NCBI GenBank assembly: GCA_963556695.1
Contig: CAUWAG010000010.1
Location: forward strand, 1,240,001-1,304,000
Direction of reading: 5' to 3'
DNA: 64,000 nucleotides
Source: Anthostomella pinea
Taxonomy: Eukaryota > Ascomycota > Sordariomycetes > Xylariales > Xylariaceae
The position numbers and the translations under genes were made by a program. This document shows, one piece after another, positions 60,601-64,000 of the stretch (position 1 is its first letter; the number at the start of each line of letters is the position of its first letter). The notes under the pieces were generated by a model, which did no database searches, had not been told where the DNA came from, and was given only the letters and a program-made list of their open reading frames with translations.

Positions 60601-61386
60601 AATCCTGGTTTGGACATTGTCTGCCAGCTCTTGTAGTTTGTCGTCCGGTACTATCCAATGATTGGCCTTGGGAACTCGGTCCCGATCTCTCTGAATTGGA
60701 ATGACTATTCGTAATGTCTCGTGATCTGAGGTGCACTGAAGTGCATCATTGATTGAGGCTTCAGCCATGGGGACATCTGAGAACACCAGATCCAGTACAT
60801 TTCTATCGTCATGTGTTGGGACATCTGGTTCAGAAATCAGATCCAGTCCGTGGTCTGCCATAGTCTGTGCAAGTATGACACCACCGTGATATCCTGGATT
60901 GTTCGAGTCCCAGGATGTGTCGCCAGCATTAAAATCTCCAGCTATAACACAGCCAAAAGGTGGAGTCCATACTTCTAGAATGTCATCCACTTCCTGTGGG
61001 TTGTCACATGGTCAGTAGACACTGGCAAAAGTGATGCCTTGTACCTTGACCCAGGTGATGTCTCGTGTAGCATAGGGCCGAAGTTGATCCGCTTAAAGGT
61101 GTTTTCTCACATAGATGAGAGATCTGGGCCGTGTACTGTCGCTGTCCCAGGAATCCACTGGGGAGTATATATTGTAATTGGGGTGTGTCTTTACTCCCAT
61201 TCTCTTGCTTGGTGGTATGCCGACCCAGGGCTCTTGCATCAGAATGATGTCTGCTTGTTCTCCTTTGTAGTCAGCCAGGTTGATGGCTAACTCTGTAGGG
61301 CCTGTACTCTTTTGTCCTCCTGCTGTGTTCACAGAATGGATGACTAGGTGCCTGTGTCGATGTGTTTTGTTTGATGTACCTAACAT
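57697..61386 (-). pseudogene. LINE ORF2: endonuclease, reverse transcriptase, RNase H
   Basis: One frame of 1229 codons runs from ATG 61386 to the stop at 57697, broken by TAA at codon 98 (61093-61095) and TGA at codon 125 (61012-61014). Endonuclease signs are IILMQEPWVG, AGDFNAGDTSWDS and TSDHETL. The reverse transcriptase follows at about residues 490-740, with VTADVTGAFDAA, GLPQGSPASPIL and the active-site RYADDLA near 667-673. RNase H has YSDGSQ at about 953-958, AEVHGAL, DNTSVVDG and GHRDIDGNKAA. A C-terminal CxC...HxxxxC zinc-like motif (CSCGEKKTPQHIFFC) closes it. The last 1097 codons are uninterrupted, so the damage is light and probably recent. Confidence 0.9.
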
Positions 61387-62957
61387 TGACTGACAACAAT
61401 GGTATCGGCATCTTTGGGATGAGTTGTATCTGTTGTGTCGATTTGCATTGTGGTGTCTTTGTTATTGTTGCTGGGTGTGGACCCAGCTTGGTTTCTGCCT
61501 GCTTCGTTGAAGGCCTTGGATCTGGCTCTTTCTCCGGCTAGCCTTATTTCCTGGATTTGCTCCCATGTGTGCTTATGGATGGTACCTTTCACAATCTTGG
61601 GGCGGGCAGGGCATTTGTTGAAATTGGCAGCATGAGGTCCTTTGCAGTTGACACACTTTGGGATTGGTTTTTCGCACTCTCCCTGGTGTACTGTGTTGGC
61701 GCAGTGTGCACATACTTGCTTTTCGCATCGGTAATTCCTACCATGGTATCTGAAGCAGCTGGCACACTGGTGAACCTTGGGGGTGTGTTGAATATGCCTT
61801 GAGGTCATTGAGTGGGCAAAAAGCGTGAATGGTTTCCTTGCTGCACTGGGCAGAGAGATTATCCACGTGGTTTCTGGATCAGAATCAATCGTGTTCTTTG
61901 AGAGTATGCACCTCAGAGGTCTGTCGCCTGTTTGTGCTTCAACTTCATCAGCAACAACAGTGTCGGTAATATCGATTGTGAACCCTTCTGCACTGATGAC
62001 CTTTCTTGGGCATCCATCGACCTTGTAATGATGCCAGACTGTGTGGGTCTCAATCTTTTGTGCCTTGAGAATGTCGGCAATTTCTTCTTAGAAAGCCAGA
62101 AGCTTAGCCTGAGTTGGCTTGTCCCTTGGGTGTAAGGTAAATCCAGAAGGACACCGTGTCACTTCTCTAAGCTCCTGGGGGTGGAGCTTGAGTCTTCTGT
62201 TCAGTGTAGACTTGATTCCATAAGGCTCTAGATGGCTATTATCCATGCGGACAAAGACCCGGAGATCATCCTGCTTCTTCTTCAGTTGGTTGGCAGTGAT
62301 AAGGGTGCCAGGCTGCGTTTTCTTCATGGTAGTGTTGACTGTCCATGGATGCTGTCGTTGGCCAGAGGAGACAGCTTGGGCAAAGGTCATGATGGGCTTC
62401 CCTGTCCCTATCCCGCCAGGAGTGGTCTTTCTTTTGGGCAGATCTCGGGTTTCCAGCCACTCATTCAGGCATTTGGAAAAGAAAGTGCTGAACTCCTTGG
62501 CATGAGAGTATAGTTCGGTTCCAGCTTTTTCCAGTGTCTTATCGACTGCTGCAGCACACTCCTGAAACATTGTTATTCTGGCTTCATAGAGATGCTTGTC
62601 TTTAGCCAGTATTTTGGCAACTTGGTCCTGGCACTTTGAGGAAGAGACCTTGTTCCCTGTATCGCCTCCAATAGCTTGGTCTGTAGAGATTTCGTTTGAT
62701 TGAGATACTTCCATATCAATGATGCTGCTAGTATTAATATTTCGGGATTTTCCTTTCAGAGGGGAAACAATGGTGAAGTCAGCCTCAGAGACCTGTGACG
62801 GGCTGCTGTTGATGTCGTCGAGCAGTGCCTGGCGGAGCTTGCTTGGGGTTGCCGGGCCATATGTTCTTTTAGGGACCGGGGATTTGAGCACGCCGCCAGT
62901 AGTCGTCTTTGGGACGGCCACTGGCGTATTTGGGGGCCTATCGTGAAGGGGTGCCAT
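61380..62957 (-). pseudogene. LINE ORF1: gag-like protein with CCHC zinc knuckles
   Basis: One frame of 525 codons from ATG 62957 to TAG at 61380-61382 is broken by a single TAA at codon 290 (62088-62090). The N-terminal part is Pro/Thr-rich with a coiled segment (QVAKILAKDKHLYEARI). The C-terminal part has tandem zinc knuckles (CASCFRYHGRNYRC, CAHCANTVHQGEC, CVNCKGPHAANFNKC) that bind nucleic acid in LINE particles. The ATG of ORF2 overlaps the ORF1 stop, so ORF2 is probably translated by re-initiation or similar coupling. Confidence 0.88.
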
Positions 62958-63060
62958 CCAGCTTGTGAGAAAATTTTTCTGCGCCTTGGCAAGGATAGTC
63001 AGGTACTGAAATAAATGCCTGTTTTAGTGCAGATATAGAGGTTGCGCCCTAACAGCGGGG

Positions 63061-63706
63061 CGCCAAGAAAAATAGTTGTTTTTGGTAAGAGTGTGTGTCT
63101 TGATTCCTTTACTTCACATTCCAACACATGTCACTCTTCAACATCACGTGAGTTATCTGCTCAGTGGGCGACTTCCACTTGCATTCACGGAAGGACACGC
63201 TGAGCTGCCGTCAGACACGTCGGCAAATCTTGATTGGACACTGCGGCGACAGCATGACCGACATACTCCACGTTGATGGAAACCAGTCTTTGCGAGCGCA
63301 CTCAACCGCATCCACCTCGAACTTCCATCAGCGCATTGTGCTACTCGAGTTGGTCTTCAGATATTGCGGCATGGAACTCGATGAGTTCAACAGCAGTTCT
63401 GCGAGCGATGAGGTGTGTCTTTCGGGACCAACCCCTCGTATCTCGAGAGAACACTTCTTCAGTCGGACTTGATGCAACAGGTTTCCGAGACCATGGTATC
63501 AATGCCACACACCTGCTTGAGAACAAGGCTTGCTTTCACTAGGCCTCATCCAGTTGTAGGTGCTCCAGCCCCTAACACGACTAGAGTCCTGTTGAGTGAC
63601 GACGTCTTTTGGACGGGCACATAAACTCAGTACCAGCGGGTAAGAAACGGTGGTATACATATTGACTCTACTGATATTGTAAGGTTCCCGACCAGGTTTT
63701 GACCTT
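63061..63706. other. Right flank of the LINE, no supported gene
   Basis: Frames of 60-100 codons on both strands overlap and show no family signal. Confidence 0.5.
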
Positions 63707-64000
63707 TCAGACGGCCGGGTCGGCCACATATGCCTTTTCTTTGTCTGCTCGCGAGTCGCGTGGGAAAGCTATGGAACCCAAAAGTTGATATTGGTAGTAA
63801 CCCGAACTTCCAAGGTGCCGCGGGCATATGAAGTGCTTCGCGCCAGGAGAATCGAGATCATTGTTGGTAGTACTGGAAGTTTCTGTCTCAAGATCACCAT
63901 GTTTGATGAGAGGTCTCCAGCATGGGTAAGGCTCGTCGTGCTCACCTGAAGGCCTCCGATTACAAAAAAGGGTGAGCCAGTCAGTGGGTATCCTATCAGT
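63707..64000 (-). CDS. Possible C-terminal exon of a gene running off the window
   Basis: From the right edge one minus-strand frame stays open for 97 codons to TGA at 63707-63709. It reads RIPTDWLTLFCNRR, EHDEPYPCWRPLIKHGDLET and FICPRHLGSSGYYQYQLLGS, which looks protein-like. No family is recognised. A GTGAGC in the frame near 63949 could instead be a splice donor, in which case only the first ~17 codons are coding. It has no start within the window. Confidence 0.35.
   Translation of the reverse strand, partial: TDRIPTDWLTLFCNRRPSGEHDEPYPCWRPLIKHGDLETETSSTTNNDLDSPGAKHFICPRHLGSSGYYQYQLLGSIAFPRDSRADKEKAYVADPAV

Larger units (their letters stand above)
57491..63060 (-). mobile_element. Tad/I-type non-LTR retrotransposon, nearly full length
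   Basis: Reading on the minus strand, the element has a short 5' region (62958 to about 63060), ORF1 (gag-like) and ORF2. ORF2 combines an apurinic-type endonuclease, a reverse transcriptase and RNase H. A 3' UTR of ~180 nt follows, then a (CAAA)n tail at 57491-57515. ORF1 and ORF2 overlap by 7 nt at 61380-61386. The order and the RNase H domain fit the fungal Tad1/CgT1/MGR583 group. The 5' edge is an estimate and no exact target-site duplication was found. Three in-frame stops inactivate it. Confidence 0.85.

Noticed and set aside
63060..63706. Target-site duplication for the LINE
   Set aside because: Bases next to the CAAA tail (ending CCCCTCACTCAG on the plus strand) have no exact copy near 63060-63200, so no duplication is claimed.
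1..64000. CRISPR arrays, prokaryotic operons, phage or bacterial defence systems
   Set aside because: Spliced eukaryotic genes throughout; no regularly spaced repeats with unique spacers.

Overview
The window looks like nuclear DNA of a filamentous ascomycete (Pezizomycotina, probably a Sordariomycete; the class is an inference). The genes have short GT-AG introns, mostly about 50-90 nt, many with CTRAY-type branch points. The gene content is typically fungal: a PalB/Rim13 calpain, a GH131 enzyme, a Zn2Cys6 regulator, a TUDOR-like DUF2945 protein, 2EXR and DUF7907 proteins. AT-rich, C-to-T-decayed patches suggest repeat-induced point mutation (RIP). The supplied open frames are single-exon, so most gene models below were rebuilt by joining exons by eye. 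Exon coordinates are given in each entry and total lengths were checked to be multiples of three.

Layout. 0.3-19.2 kb is a conserved housekeeping block: a C2H2 factor, palB (pH signalling protease), a peroxisomal adenine nucleotide carrier, ribosomal protein L29, the SAM-domain RNA-binding protein Vts1 and the TFIIIC TPR subunit Tfc4. At 20.4-25.1 kb a 14-TM-type MFS exporter and a Zn2Cys6 regulator lie tail to tail. 25.1-33.5 kb is a gene-poor accessory stretch. It holds an AT-rich decayed patch, a broken polysaccharide-deacetylase gene, a tRNA-like relic, a small DUF2945 gene and a few weak ORFs. 33.5-46.3 kb is again conserved: an Ark1/Prk1-type actin-patch kinase, a 2EXR protein, the endosomal Na+/H+ exchanger Nhx1 and a SUT-type disaccharide/H+ symporter. 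47.2-56.7 kb carries secreted and accessory genes: a GH131 glucanase, a Thr/Ser-rich surface protein, a MAPEG membrane protein, a DUF7907 secreted protein, and several broken or truncated genes. 57.5-63.1 kb is one nearly full-length Tad/I-type non-LTR retrotransposon on the minus strand, with three in-frame stops. The right edge may hold the end of a further gene.

Functional view. The conserved genes share no pathway, and there is no biosynthetic cluster around the transporter-regulator pair. Palb and Nhx1 both concern pH/ion homeostasis and endosomes, and the kinase acts in endocytosis, but proximity alone does not show a functional link. The most informative signals are evolutionary: an almost intact LINE with three stop codons explainable by single C-to-T changes, a repeat shared between 22.4 and 52.5 kb, a GC-AG intron inside a zinc cluster, and a secreted-protein gene disrupted by a frame change and a premature TAG. 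I did not find a convincing previously undescribed system.
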